Part shown: in pieces, positions 8,671-16,801 of the stretch
Layout of the letters: every line of letters begins with the position of its first letter
How positions within the stretch are numbered: position 1 is the first letter of the stretch
Assembly: GCA_963735445.1 (NCBI GenBank)
Contig: CAVTLC010000043.1
Coordinates: 62,001-126,000 of the forward strand
Direction of reading: 5' to 3'
Length of the DNA: 64,000 nt
Source: AP-15 sp963735445
GTDB taxonomy: Bacteria; Pseudomonadota; Alphaproteobacteria; ATCC43930; CGMCC-115725
The notes under the pieces: generated by a model
Databases searched by the model: none
Seen by the model: the letters and a program-made list of their open reading frames with translations, nothing else
What the model was told of the DNA's origin: nothing
Program-made: the position numbers and the translations under genes

Positions 8671-8861
8671 CAGTGGGTAGGATGGGTTGAGCGACCGCGA
8701 AGCCCATCATCTTTCCCACGGCAGGCATTCTTCCATCGTCAACCGGCCGCAACCGGCTCTGCGCTCAAAGCCGACGTGGAGAATAAGCGCCGGCGCCGGA
8801 CAAGCCAGCGGAGGCCAGATAGGCATGGGCTTCGCCGGGCTCAGCCCATCCTTCGCTTGCT
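8671..8861. repeat. MITE-like element, copy 1
   Basis: About 190 bp element with near-inverted ends: CAGTGGGTAGGATGGGTTGA on the left and, in reverse complement, AGCAAGCGAAGGATGGGCTG on the right. The interior is nearly identical to copy 2 at 11374-11563 and similar to copy 3 at 13249-13408. It encodes no convincing protein. The size, short terminal inverted repeats and lack of coding capacity fit a non-autonomous mobile element. Confidence 0.75.
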
Positions 8862-9363
8862 AAAAACCAATTCCCGTCAACCGGGAAATTTGCCGGAAAC
8901 GGCCACCAATCCATTGAAATTCCCATTGCCAATCAGCTGCTTGCGAGCCAATTCCCGTGGCAGGCCAAACGGGAATTTTTGCAAGCCCAATCGGGAATTT
9001 TCTCCGCTGAACCGGGAATTGCAGCTGCACCACGGGAAATCCAAATCATCAGCACCGACACCCGCCCGAATCGCCTTTAGTAGGATGATGTTACTAACCA
9101 AGCGCGGCGAAATTACGTCACCGTACCAAAGCCCACCCCAGAAGAGTTCCCAAATGAAAACGCGACCGTAGGAAAAATCGAGCTGAGCTGCATCAAGGCA
9201 GTGCGTGCTTTGAGACGCGCCCTCCGGGCCGAAAGTTAAGACTTTCGCAACGGCGATACCTCGTGCAGACGAATCACAGACGTGCCGCTTCGCTAGGTTC
9301 CGTATCGTCCGCTTGACGGGCAGTCCTTCTTAGCCCCTTTGCCGTGCTAGGGCGCGCTACGGG
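8862..9363. other. Noncoding stretch with a cluster of AATTCCCG/CGGGAATT motifs
   Basis: Between 8866 and 9050 the words TTCCCG and CGGGAA, usually flanked by AATT, occur about seven times in both orientations. Possible roles are a protein-binding array or fragments of an old repeat. From 9050 to 9363 I see no gene, RNA or strong hairpin. The frame 8776-9171 crosses the MITE edge and the motif array and is not a credible gene. Confidence 0.5.
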
Positions 9364-10167
9364 TCAACCCGACTTCGAGGCTGTCAGGAAATGGTTCTCC
9401 TGCGGCACCGCCAGCCCGGCGTCGTCCACATAATTCGCGATCCGCTCTACGACATGTGCGACGAAGGCCTGTCGACGATCATCCGATAATGCCAGGAATT
9501 GTGCAGTAACCGGCGTCGCGCCCATAAAACCGGTAACGAGCCCTGCGGCTGTGGGATAGCGCGTCGTCCGATGCTCAAAACGGACACGGATGTTTCTCAA
9601 GCGAGCGTCTTGCGCAAGTTTCCGTAATTCCTCGGCGGTATTGAGGGAAAACGGCAATTCAAGCGCCGACCGCGCATCTGTACCGAGGAACGTGGCGATG
9701 GCATCGACTAGCGCCACGAAGAACGGCTGCCGTTCCAGCGCGCCCCATACATTTAAGGCGATCCGACCGCCCGGCGCGAGCACGCGCGCCATTTCCTTCA
9801 TCGCCTTATGGCGGTCGGGGAAGTATTGCAGGCCCTGTTGGCAGAGCACTACGTCAAAGGTGCCTTCAGCGAACGGCAGTTCGGTTGCGCTCCCCTGGTG
9901 CCACTCGATCTGCGGGTTGCGGCGGGCGGCGGTCAGCATGCCCTCGTTGATGTCGATTCCGGTGATCGCGCAGAACTTTCGGCTGACCACATTGATACGA
10001 TTGGCGACAAGGCCGGTGCCGCAGCCGACGTCGAGGACATGATCGCCATCCCGGCATTCGGCCGCAAGGATGAGATCATCCGTCCACGGCTCCATGATCT
10101 TTAGCGCAAAGCGCGTGTAAGCTGTCGGCGCATCGCCGCTGAGCTGCCATCCACTCGTTTCACTCAT
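9364..10167 (-). CDS. Class I SAM-dependent methyltransferase (UbiE/Methyltransf_11 type)
   Basis: Cytosolic methyltransferase of 267 residues. ATG 10167 has GGAGGAG ten bases upstream; a frame reaching 10251 has no such support. Motif I is VLDVGCGTGLVAN, the acidic SAM-ribose contact is ITGIDINEGML, followed by FDVVLCQQGLQYFPD and LAPGGRIALNVWG. The substrate is not evident; the C-terminal part resembles small-molecule methyltransferases rather than RNA or protein enzymes. It stands alone in an accessory region between MITE copies and faces away from the DUF302 gene. Confidence 0.88.
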   Translation of the reverse strand: MSETSGWQLSGDAPTAYTRFALKIMEPWTDDLILAAECRDGDHVLDVGCGTGLVANRINVVSRKFCAITGIDINEGMLTAARRNPQIEWHQGSATELPFAEGTFDVVLCQQGLQYFPDRHKAMKEMARVLAPGGRIALNVWGALERQPFFVALVDAIATFLGTDARSALELPFSLNTAEELRKLAQDARLRNIRVRFEHRTTRYPTAAGLVTGFMGATPVTAQFLALSDDRRQAFVAHVVERIANYVDDAGLAVPQENHFLTASKSG

Positions 10168-10353
10168 TGGTCTTTCTCCTCCCTGCTCCTTTGTAACCGC
10201 CTGCCGGATACTTCCCGGACGGCACGGGCTGATGGATGCCGCAACCTTCACGCGAAACTATAATCACGATCGTTTCCGTAGTCGGGGAATCCCGAAGATG
10301 TAAGTTTATTGTAATCTTGGATACACGGTCAACCCCCATGCTCAGGAATCGAC

Positions 10354-10617
10354 ATGGCTGACCACAAAAGCTGTAGCGATCGGAGATCGCCAGTTCTCAG
10401 ATTGGCAACAGAAGGTGCGACTCATAACCATGATACGAAATTTAAGAATACCGTTGAAAAACTGGTCCAGAAAACGGCGACGATTGCTGGTGATGAAAAA
10501 TCACCAGCAATCAAGACTTTCGGCAAATCGGCAAATCCGCTGATTGCCGTTCTCAGCTGGCTGGTGGACGTGGAGCCCGGCCTAATCGGTATCAGACCGA
10601 CCCACCGGTCCTCCTGA
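10354..10617 (+). CDS. Doubtful small hypothetical protein (87 aa)
   Basis: Frame starting MADHKSCSDRRSPVLRLATE with a hydrophobic end segment ANPLIAVLSWLVDVEPGLIG. No domain is recognised. A perfect 13-bp hairpin (10482-10512) lies inside the frame, which is unusual for coding sequence. No good ribosome-binding site is visible. It may be a spurious frame or a gene remnant. Confidence 0.2.
   Translation: MADHKSCSDRRSPVLRLATEGATHNHDTKFKNTVEKLVQKTATIAGDEKSPAIKTFGKSANPLIAVLSWLVDVEPGLIGIRPTHRSS
10482..10512. other. Perfect 13-bp hairpin with GAAAA loop
   Basis: GATTGCTGGTGAT and ATCACCAGCAATC are exact complements separated by GAAAA. No T-run follows on either strand, so it is not a canonical terminator. 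It could be a structured RNA element, a protein-binding palindrome or a small mobile-element scar. Confidence 0.6.
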
Positions 10618-10718
10618 CCGTCTGCACAGTCAGACTGCGATCAAATTTCGTTGCAGCGCGCCGCGATGGGATAGAAAATCACGTCCAACATCATGAGAAT
10701 GTCAGGAGGATCTGATCA

Positions 10719-11198
10719 ATGCCACACTGGCAGCATACAATTACTATAGTAAGCTTTTGTTTTGCCCCTCACGTCGGACTCGCGGCCGATGCCGGGCTTA
10801 TTACGAAACAGAGCAATCACTCGGTTGCCGATACCATTCAGCGCTTCGAAGCCGCGGTGAATGCTAATGCCGCCAATGGTTGGATGGTATTTACGGAAAT
10901 TGATCACGCCGCAGCCGCTCAGAAGGTCGGGTTACAGATGCGGCCTCGGACGGTAATCGTGTTCGGAAATCCGAAGCTGGGTACACCGAACATGCAAAAG
11001 GCCGCCACGCTCGCAATCGATGTTCCGCCAAAGGCCCTTGTTTGGGAAGATGATCAAGGAAAGGTGTGGTTAACGTATAATTCTGCCGAATATCTACAGA
11101 ATGTGATTTACCCTCGACACGGATTGCCTTCAAATCCCGAAGCTGCAAAGAATGCTGCTGTTGGTTTGGCAAAGTTCGCCGACAGCGCAACCCAGTAA
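10719..11198 (+). CDS. Secreted DUF302 domain protein
   Basis: 159 residues with a short N-terminal signal (ITIVSFCFAPHVGLAADA) and a DUF302 domain: SVADTIQRFEAAVNANAANG, VFTEIDHAAAAQKVGLQMRP, TVIVFGNPKLGTPNMQ, IDVPPKALVWEDDQGKVWL. AGGAGG lies about ten bases before ATG 10719. The biochemical role of the family is not settled; it occurs as small periplasmic or thioredoxin-associated proteins. No functional neighbour gives a clue. It is monocistronic and followed by MITE copy 2. Confidence 0.88.
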   Translation: MPHWQHTITIVSFCFAPHVGLAADAGLITKQSNHSVADTIQRFEAAVNANAANGWMVFTEIDHAAAAQKVGLQMRPRTVIVFGNPKLGTPNMQKAATLAIDVPPKALVWEDDQGKVWLTYNSAEYLQNVIYPRHGLPSNPEAAKNAAVGLAKFADSATQ

Positions 11199-11373
11199 TA
11201 TAGTTTACGTACGATCCGACCTCGAAATATAATGTCTTGCGAAGTCGCTATACTTTCTGTATTTGAGAAGTCAACGATTTCGGGAAAGCCGTGCGCGGCA
11301 GTGGCGTCGGCGGGCGCGCGAGAAGTCGCCCGCGCGAACCGCTCTCTCATTTTCCAGACTGGCGCTTATGCGG

Positions 11374-11563
11374 CAGTGGGTAGGATGGGTTGAGCGACCG
11401 CGAAGCCCATCAGCTTTCCCACGGCAGGCATTCTTCCATCGTCAACCCGCCGCAACCGGCTCTGCGCTCAAAGCCGACGTGGAGAATAAGCGCCCGCGCC
11501 GGACAAGCCAGCGGGGGCCAGATAGGCATGGGCTTCGCGGGCTCAGCCCATCCTACGCTTGCT
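11374..11563. repeat. MITE-like element, copy 2
   Basis: Second copy of the element at 8671. Left end CAGTGGGTAGGATGGGTTGA; right end GCTCAGCCCATCCTACGCTT. The right terminal CTTGCT flows directly into the start of a truncated resolvase frame (TTG 11559). Length 190 bp, differing from copy 1 by only a few substitutions. Confidence 0.75.
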
Positions 11564-11633
11564 GATCGGCTATACCCGGGTTTCGACCGTCGACCAGAAC
11601 CTTGCCTTGCAGCGCGACGCGCTGACCGAAGCA
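11559..11633 (+). pseudogene. Serine recombinase (resolvase/invertase) N-terminal stub
   Basis: Twenty-five codons read MLIGYTRVSTVDQNLALQRD then ALTEA, the conserved start of Tn3-type resolvases and invertases with the catalytic serine in RVSTVDQ. Similarity ends abruptly and the rest of the gene is missing. The stub begins inside the right end of MITE copy 2, so the element either inserted at the resolvase start or was mobilised with it. Confidence 0.8.
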
Positions 11634-11655
11634 GCTCGTACGCCGCCCGTTGCCT

Positions 11656-13110
11656 TTACGCTGCTTGCGAGCGGCCAACGACACTGGTCCTGCGCCGGCG
11701 TAGTAATCCAAACCCGAAGAGGCCGCTGCCGAAAAGCACAATCGATACCGGTTCGGGTACATCCTGCGCGACGGGTACATCCTCCACGATTGGCTGCATC
11801 GTCCCGGTGAACGAGCCCGCTGATACAAAAGTTAGGCCGGTGACGAAGGCGGTGATGTTTGTTGGGTCAAGCCCGGCGCCCGAATCAATTCCGGTAATCT
11901 CGAACTCAGAAACGCCACCAGGAAAACCATTCTGTGTGAAATCAAACGTTTGTCCTGCATCAAGAGCACTATCAACAACCACAAATGACGTCCCATTATA
12001 TACGGAAAGTATATAGATACCGTTGCCGACTGCGGTGACCGGATCGACACTCTTGAAGTCTGGGTCGGTTGCGCCGATAGTGTAGATAAAACCTGTGGCA
12101 ACCAACGGGTCGATGAAAGTGATCGAATCCGGCGAAACACTACCTACGTGAAATGCATAGGTTGGCCCCGATAACAGACCATTCGTAGTCACGAAGGGTT
12201 GCGTAGTGGGCAAATTTATAGTCGCGTTGTTGAGAATACCCCCCAGCGTAGTATTTATGGGAGAATAATCAAAAAATGATTGAGACCGTGAGTTAACGTT
12301 ACATGACAAACAAGAATTTATATTCGGAGGCGGAGACCCAGCCCTGAGATTTTCTAAACTGACAGATACAGCATATGAATGCCCGTATTGCAGCGGTATT
12401 GAATTGGGATTTGTACCTGGGCTGCTTGTATTTATTTGAAATGTAGTGGCGCCGGCAGGCACTAAGGCAAGGTAAACAACATTTCCAGTCTCGAACGAAC
12501 TGGGAGCTCCATTCGCCTCAGGAAGATTAGGATCTGCGGAAGTGGCGATTGTATCAAATCCAGGGGTAGTATCAAACACTCGAATAGTAGTTTGATCGAT
12601 CGAAATCGGCGACGGGGGTGGCGTCGAACTGAGTGTAGGGGTTAGACCGCCGCCCGCAGTTACTGTGGCTGTCATCGAGGTGACGAAGGGTATAGCAGCA
12701 ACATTGCCGACAGCAGGTGTCTTAACCACGGTCGTGTTCCCAACCGGGAAAGATAATGATGGCGAGAGGTTCAAAGTCTGCGGACCAGTAAGCGCGGGGT
12801 CATACGGCGTACTCGCAACATACTGGTTTGGCGTTAAGAGTTGAGGGCGAGCAAACAATGCTTGCTCGGTGAGCGACGTCGGCGGGCAGGTTGAACCAAT
12901 GGGGCATTGACTAGCGAAGCCGAAGACGGTGTTTGGCGATACGTTGTTGGCGCCGAATGACAAGAGATCGCCGGTTGCTCTTTCGGCACTGTTCACACTA
13001 TTTTCCACGCGAAATGCAAATAGATTGGTGGCAATTGGCCCAGCATTTGTCGAAGGCTCAACGCAAAGAAACGCTAGGCCGAAGGCGGCTCCCATGAAAA
13101 TTTTTTTCAT
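11656..13110 (-). CDS. PEP-CTERM sorting-signal protein, exported
   Basis: 484-residue surface or exopolysaccharide-associated protein of unknown function. ATG 13110 follows GGGAGGGAGC. The N-terminus MKKIFMGAAFGLAFLCVEPS is a signal peptide. The long middle is rich in Ser, Thr, Pro and Gly with Ca-free beta-type repeats and two Cys pairs (CPIGSTCPP, CLSC). The C-terminus has VPEP, a transmembrane helix IVLFGSGLFGFGLL and a basic RRRR tail: the PEP-CTERM signal cut by exosortase. No exosortase or EPS genes lie in the window. The coding sequence is AT-richer than flanking genes, suggesting transfer. A resolvase stub lies next to its stop. Confidence 0.88.
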   Translation of the reverse strand: MKKIFMGAAFGLAFLCVEPSTNAGPIATNLFAFRVENSVNSAERATGDLLSFGANNVSPNTVFGFASQCPIGSTCPPTSLTEQALFARPQLLTPNQYVASTPYDPALTGPQTLNLSPSLSFPVGNTTVVKTPAVGNVAAIPFVTSMTATVTAGGGLTPTLSSTPPPSPISIDQTTIRVFDTTPGFDTIATSADPNLPEANGAPSSFETGNVVYLALVPAGATTFQINTSSPGTNPNSIPLQYGHSYAVSVSLENLRAGSPPPNINSCLSCNVNSRSQSFFDYSPINTTLGGILNNATINLPTTQPFVTTNGLLSGPTYAFHVGSVSPDSITFIDPLVATGFIYTIGATDPDFKSVDPVTAVGNGIYILSVYNGTSFVVVDSALDAGQTFDFTQNGFPGGVSEFEITGIDSGAGLDPTNITAFVTGLTFVSAGSFTGTMQPIVEDVPVAQDVPEPVSIVLFGSGLFGFGLLRRRRTSVVGRSQAA

Positions 13111-13248
13111 CTTTGCGCTCCCTCCCGATTCAGTGCCCTTTTTTACAAGATTTCTCTCCGCCGCGCAAATTTTGCACCAAAAAGGTGAACTTGATGGATT
13201 CAACGCTTTACAGGTCGAGTTGCCGCGGCGCGTTCAACAAATTGTAAA

Positions 13249-13408
13249 TAGTGGTAGGATGGGTTGAGTGACCGCGAACCCCATCATCTTACCCACGGCA
13301 GGCATTCTTCCATCGTCAACCGGCCGCAACCGTCGCGGTGCTCGACGCCGACCTGGAGATTAAGTCGTCGTCAGGGCTTCGCCAGGCTCAGCCCATACTA
13401 CGCTTGCT
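13249..13408. repeat. MITE-like element, copy 3 (diverged, internally deleted)
   Basis: Same left end (GGTAGGATGGGTTGAG) and right end (GCTCAGCCCATACTACGCTT) as copies 1 and 2 but about 30 bp shorter, with more substitutions in the interior. It is the oldest-looking copy. Confidence 0.7.
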
Positions 13409-13559
13409 AGTTTAGGCTTGCCCGCAAGGTATCGAAATGTTGTTGCGAGATCCGGCCCAAAGTCAGGTGCCAGACCTTTCGCGGCATGAGCGAGCTAACC
13501 CGACTCGCCGGCGGCGGTTCCTCCCCGTCCATGGTCGAAATTTTGGAAACCCATACCCG

Positions 13560-14183
13560 GTGAGCTCTGCTTTCAGGAGAGCGACCGTATGGCTCGTGAT
13601 AGCCACACTTATCCTCGCGGTAATCGCAGGGATACAGGCGTACATTCTGGCGACGACTGACACATCAACGCGACAGGCGGCCGAGGCAGCAATCAAATCA
13701 GCGAGAGCCGCCGAGACTGCCTTGCAGCTCACAAAACAAGAGCAGCGCCCGATCATCTGGCTTACTAATCTCGGCACGCCGCACTTTTTTTTATACAGAC
13801 CTCCATCTGACCCAACAACAGGTCAGATTGTCTGGGCTGGCATTATACGAACTACGGGAAAACCCCGGCGCTCCACGTATCCTTTCGAGACTTCGTAGTT
13901 ATCGAGAATAAGCGTGAAGAAAGCTTCAGCGGTAAGCTTAAAGGGAATTCGAAGGAGAAGCAGCGCCAGTACCAACCGCCAAGATGATTTCTCTTCTGTT
14001 GTTTCCCCACCCGGCATTAAACCAGAGCGATTTGAGCGCCTCATGCAAACCGATGCAGCCATCGGGATAGAAGGAGAACTGACGTACTATGATGCGGCAG
14101 GGGTACAATATAAAACCACGTTCTGCTTAAGACATCTTGCATCAGGAGCAATTCTCTACTGCAAAGGCAACGATATTAAATAA
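13560..14183 (+). pseudogene. Single-pass membrane protein of unknown function, frameshifted
   Basis: GTG 13560 opens VSSAFRRATVWLVIATLILA, a single transmembrane helix, then a helical linker TRQAAEAAIKSARAAETALQ and a soluble domain starting QRPIIWLTNLG. Near 13862 the frame must shift to read PALHVSFRDFVVIENKREES, and near 13978 it shifts back to read GIKPERFERLMQTDAAIGIE and TTFCLRHLASGAILYCKGND. The direct frame stops at 13898. The TM-linker-soluble layout is common in uncharacterised proteobacterial proteins. Function unknown. Confidence 0.65.
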
Positions 14184-14421
14184 TATCCGGACCGCCGTAA
14201 TTTATTGGACTTTCACTTAGCGGATTTTCCAGAACGGCGGTTATCCGCCAAACAGGAAGCGGTGGCGCCGGGAATTAAATCAGCAGAAACCGGCTGCTCA
14301 TCGAGGTCGGTCGCGGCAGGGTCAATCGCGGAGTTCGCGGCGCAGAACGGTGCGCGGCGCGGGTTGTCGATTGCTGCGATCGGCGCGCCGGCCGGCCCGA
14401 GGACCGGCCGCGCGGTGCGGG

Positions 14422-15318
14422 TTACACCTTTACGGTTGAGGCGTTGTAGATTTCCTCGATCGAGTGCGCCAGGGCGGCTTCGAATTCGGCGTCGCTCATC
14501 GAGACCCGCAAATCTTGGACGAGAGCGCGGGAGAAGCTCGCGATGATGCCGTGATTGGCGGCGAGGCGTTTGCACGCATCCTCGCGGGTATAGCCGCCGG
14601 ACAATGCCACAACCCGGGCGACGCGCGGGTGGTTGACCAGCGGCAAATACAAATCCGGGACGTCGGGCAGGGTCAGTTTGAACATGACCTGACGGCCGGC
14701 CGGCAATGCGTCGGCGCCTTTTTTCAGCTCGTCGAGCAGGATCGCCTCGGCGCCCTTTTTGTCCGGGCTCTTGATCGAGACCTCGGGTTCGAGGATCGGC
14801 ATCAGCCCATGCTTGGCGATCTGCTCGCCGAACTCGAATTGCTGCGCGGCGATCGCCGCGATGCCGTCTTTGGAGGCGAGGTTGATCACTGAGCGCATCT
14901 TGGTGCCGAAGACGCCGAGCTTGACCGCGCGCTCGCACAGCTGATCGAGCTGCGGCATCGGCCGCATCAGCTGGACGCCGTCCTTTTCGGGTTCGAGCCC
15001 GCGGTCGACTTTGACAAACGGCACGACATGCCGGTCTTCCCACAGATAGGAGGGGGTCGGCTTGCCGCGCACCTCGCCGTCCATCGTGCCTTCGAACAGG
15101 ATCGTGCCGATGACCTTGTCGCCGGTAAAGGCCGGGGCGGTCATGATCCGCACCCGCATCTGGTGGATCAGCCGGAACATCTCGGCGTCGCCGCTATAGG
15201 CGGTGTCCGGAATGCCGTAGAGCCGCAATGCGCCGGGCGACGACCCGCCGCTCTGGTCGAGGGCGGCGATAAACCCGCCCTTTTTGGACATCTGCGCCAT
15301 CATCTGGTCATTCGCCAT
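14422..15318 (-). CDS. Fructose-bisphosphate aldolase, class I
   Basis: Cytosolic Schiff-base aldolase cleaving fructose 1,6-bisphosphate to triose phosphates. 298 residues from ATG 15318 (GGGAG upstream). Signature blocks: GGFIAALDQSGGSSPGALRL, IGTILFEGTMDGE, PFVKVDRGLEPEKDGV, MPILEPEVSIKSPDKK, VMFKLTLPD and VVALSGGYTREDACKRL. The lysine in the PFVKVD or MFKLTL block is the likely Schiff-base residue. It is the short bacterial form without the C-terminal extension of animal enzymes. Followed on its 5' side by a VOC protein gene on the same strand, 205 bases away. The 240 bases after its stop hold GC-rich complementary segments near 14380-14410 but no T-run. Confidence 0.92.
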   Translation of the reverse strand: MANDQMMAQMSKKGGFIAALDQSGGSSPGALRLYGIPDTAYSGDAEMFRLIHQMRVRIMTAPAFTGDKVIGTILFEGTMDGEVRGKPTPSYLWEDRHVVPFVKVDRGLEPEKDGVQLMRPMPQLDQLCERAVKLGVFGTKMRSVINLASKDGIAAIAAQQFEFGEQIAKHGLMPILEPEVSIKSPDKKGAEAILLDELKKGADALPAGRQVMFKLTLPDVPDLYLPLVNHPRVARVVALSGGYTREDACKRLAANHGIIASFSRALVQDLRVSMSDAEFEAALAHSIEEIYNASTVKV

Positions 15319-15523
15319 GTCGTCACTCCCAGCTGAAACTCGTCCCGTCATTATAGACGCCGATCCGGCTCGCGACAGTCGATTTGCATCGGCATGCTCG
15401 CCGCGCCGCGCGAACGGATGCTTGCGTTTCTCGCCAAGGTTCGAGGCTGACACCTTATGCCGGCCTAGGGCGCCGAAGGTGTGAGCGGGGTTTAACCGGA
15501 GTTAAGCATAGCCGGCAGTTGGG

Positions 15524-15955
15524 TCAAACGAGTGCCTCGGCGAGCAGGCCGGCGCCCGGGACAAAGCACAGTTCGAGGCGGATGCCGTCCGGGTCTTCGA
15601 ACAGCACCGAGTAATAGCCGGGGGCCCAGCTGCCTTCCTCCGGTCCGTGGATGATCGTCGCGTTCATCCCCCTGAGCACCGCCGCGCAGCGATCGACGTC
15701 GGCGCGCGAACGCGCTCGCAAACAAAGATGGTGCAGGCCCACGCGCTGCTGCTGGAAGCGCTCGGAGTCATGGGCCGGATCGCAGGGTTGGATGCCGATC
15801 GCGGTGCGGCCGCCGACGCAATAAAACAGCTTGTCGCCGTCGAATACCGGCTTCATGCCGAAATGCGGCAGCAGCTCGCGATAGAACGCGCGCGCGACCT
15901 CGAACCGGCTGACCGTCAAAATCACGTGCGCCATGCCGTTGATGTCGATGCTCAT
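15524..15955 (-). CDS. VOC (glyoxalase/bleomycin-resistance type) family protein
   Basis: 143-residue single-domain vicinal oxygen chelate protein. Likely metal ligands are the His of MAHVILTV, the His of GLHHLCLRA and the Glu of RLELCFVPG. The pairing of beta-alpha-beta-beta-beta modules is complete. Possible roles are a lyase, isomerase or resistance protein; it is too short for a two-domain extradiol dioxygenase. It lies between the aldolase and the HEPN/MNT pair, all on the minus strand, but gaps of 40 and 205 bases argue for only loose coupling. Confidence 0.82.
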   Translation of the reverse strand: MSIDINGMAHVILTVSRFEVARAFYRELLPHFGMKPVFDGDKLFYCVGGRTAIGIQPCDPAHDSERFQQQRVGLHHLCLRARSRADVDRCAAVLRGMNATIIHGPEEGSWAPGYYSVLFEDPDGIRLELCFVPGAGLLAEALV

Positions 15956-15996
15956 TTGATCACTCCGCCGCCCAGGCCGGCGCTTCCGGATTGGGA

Positions 15997-16389
15997 CTAT
16001 GGATTTACCGCGAGCGCGGTGGCGACCTGGACCACAAAGTCTTCAGCGACTTCCGCAGCCGCGAGGGCATCTGCAAGCGGTATCGTTGCGTCAGGTCCAA
16101 TCTCATAATCCGCGACCGCTTTAAAATCATAAGCTTGTGATAAATGACGGGACAGCTCCGGGCCGAGTGTCGGGTGTTCGCGCGTCAGCCGGGCGAATTG
16201 AGCGTGAACGCCGCGATGCGTTTTCGCCACCTTTCCGCCAAGCTCGAAGATCACCGCCTGCGCGGCGTGGAACATGGCCAGATAAGCCGCTCTGCCGACG
16301 GCTTCGGCCAATCCGATAGCAGCGATTGCGCGCGCTTCTCTCAGTGATTGCCGCGCCTTTTCAAGGTATAGCGCGGATTCGGGTTTCAC
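15997..16389 (-). CDS. HEPN domain protein (UPF0332 type), partner of a MNT nucleotidyltransferase
   Basis: 130 residues, all helical. It contains GRAAYLAMFHAAQAVIF, a variant of the R-YYAMFHAA block of UPF0332 HEPN proteins, followed by KTHRGVHAQFARL. Such proteins are toxins or RNases of HEPN/MNT toxin-antitoxin pairs. Its ATG overlaps the stop of the MNT gene by four bases (16386-16389), so the two are translationally coupled. A second pair is at 54219-54979. Toxicity is inferred, not visible. Confidence 0.85.
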   Translation of the reverse strand: MKPESALYLEKARQSLREARAIAAIGLAEAVGRAAYLAMFHAAQAVIFELGGKVAKTHRGVHAQFARLTREHPTLGPELSRHLSQAYDFKAVADYEIGPDATIPLADALAAAEVAEDFVVQVATALAVNP

Positions 16390-16799
16390 AGATCGATGCC
16401 ATCGCGCCGGATCTCGTGCATCAGCGGGGTGCGATCGCGGTAGGAGCCGGCTCGGAACGGCCTCGCTTCAAGAAACGCGTCGGTTTCGACGAGGATCTCG
16501 GTCCTGAGTTCCGCCAGCCGGCGAAACTCGCGCCAACGATCGGTGAGATCATCGAGAAACACCGCGATGTCGTAATCCGAATCCGGATGGGCCTCGCCCC
16601 GTGCGCGCGAGCCGAACAGGACCAGCCGTTCGAGACGATGGCCATACATCGCCCGTAGTGAGTGGCGGATGCGCTGCAAAATCGGGTCGTCGAACGGATT
16701 TTCGAACAATCTGACTCCCTCGATGCGTGCTGTACGGTAGACGTCAGCAGCTGCCAAGGTTTCGTTGCTGGTGGGCCGCTCCGCTTCAATATTGCCCAC
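16386..16799 (-). CDS. MNT-type minimal nucleotidyltransferase (antitoxin candidate)
   Basis: About 137 residues. The nucleotidyltransferase signature reads LFGSRARGEAHPDSDYDIAV: GS followed by the paired aspartates DYD. It probably adds AMP to or otherwise silences its HEPN partner, as shown for other HEPN/MNT pairs. GTG 16799 is the most upstream start that does not overlap the monooxygenase gene; it begins two bases after that gene's stop. A later TTG is possible, so the first 30 residues are uncertain. Confidence 0.82.
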   Translation of the reverse strand: MGNIEAERPTSNETLAAADVYRTARIEGVRLFENPFDDPILQRIRHSLRAMYGHRLERLVLFGSRARGEAHPDSDYDIAVFLDDLTDRWREFRRLAELRTEILVETDAFLEARPFRAGSYRDRTPLMHEIRRDGIDL

Positions 16800-16801
16800 G
16801 T

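Noticed and set aside
15524..15955. VOC protein as the missing extradiol dioxygenase of the catabolic cluster
   Set aside because: It is a single 143-residue module on the other side of the HEPN/MNT genes; ring-cleavage extradiol enzymes of this fold are two-module proteins of about 290 residues.
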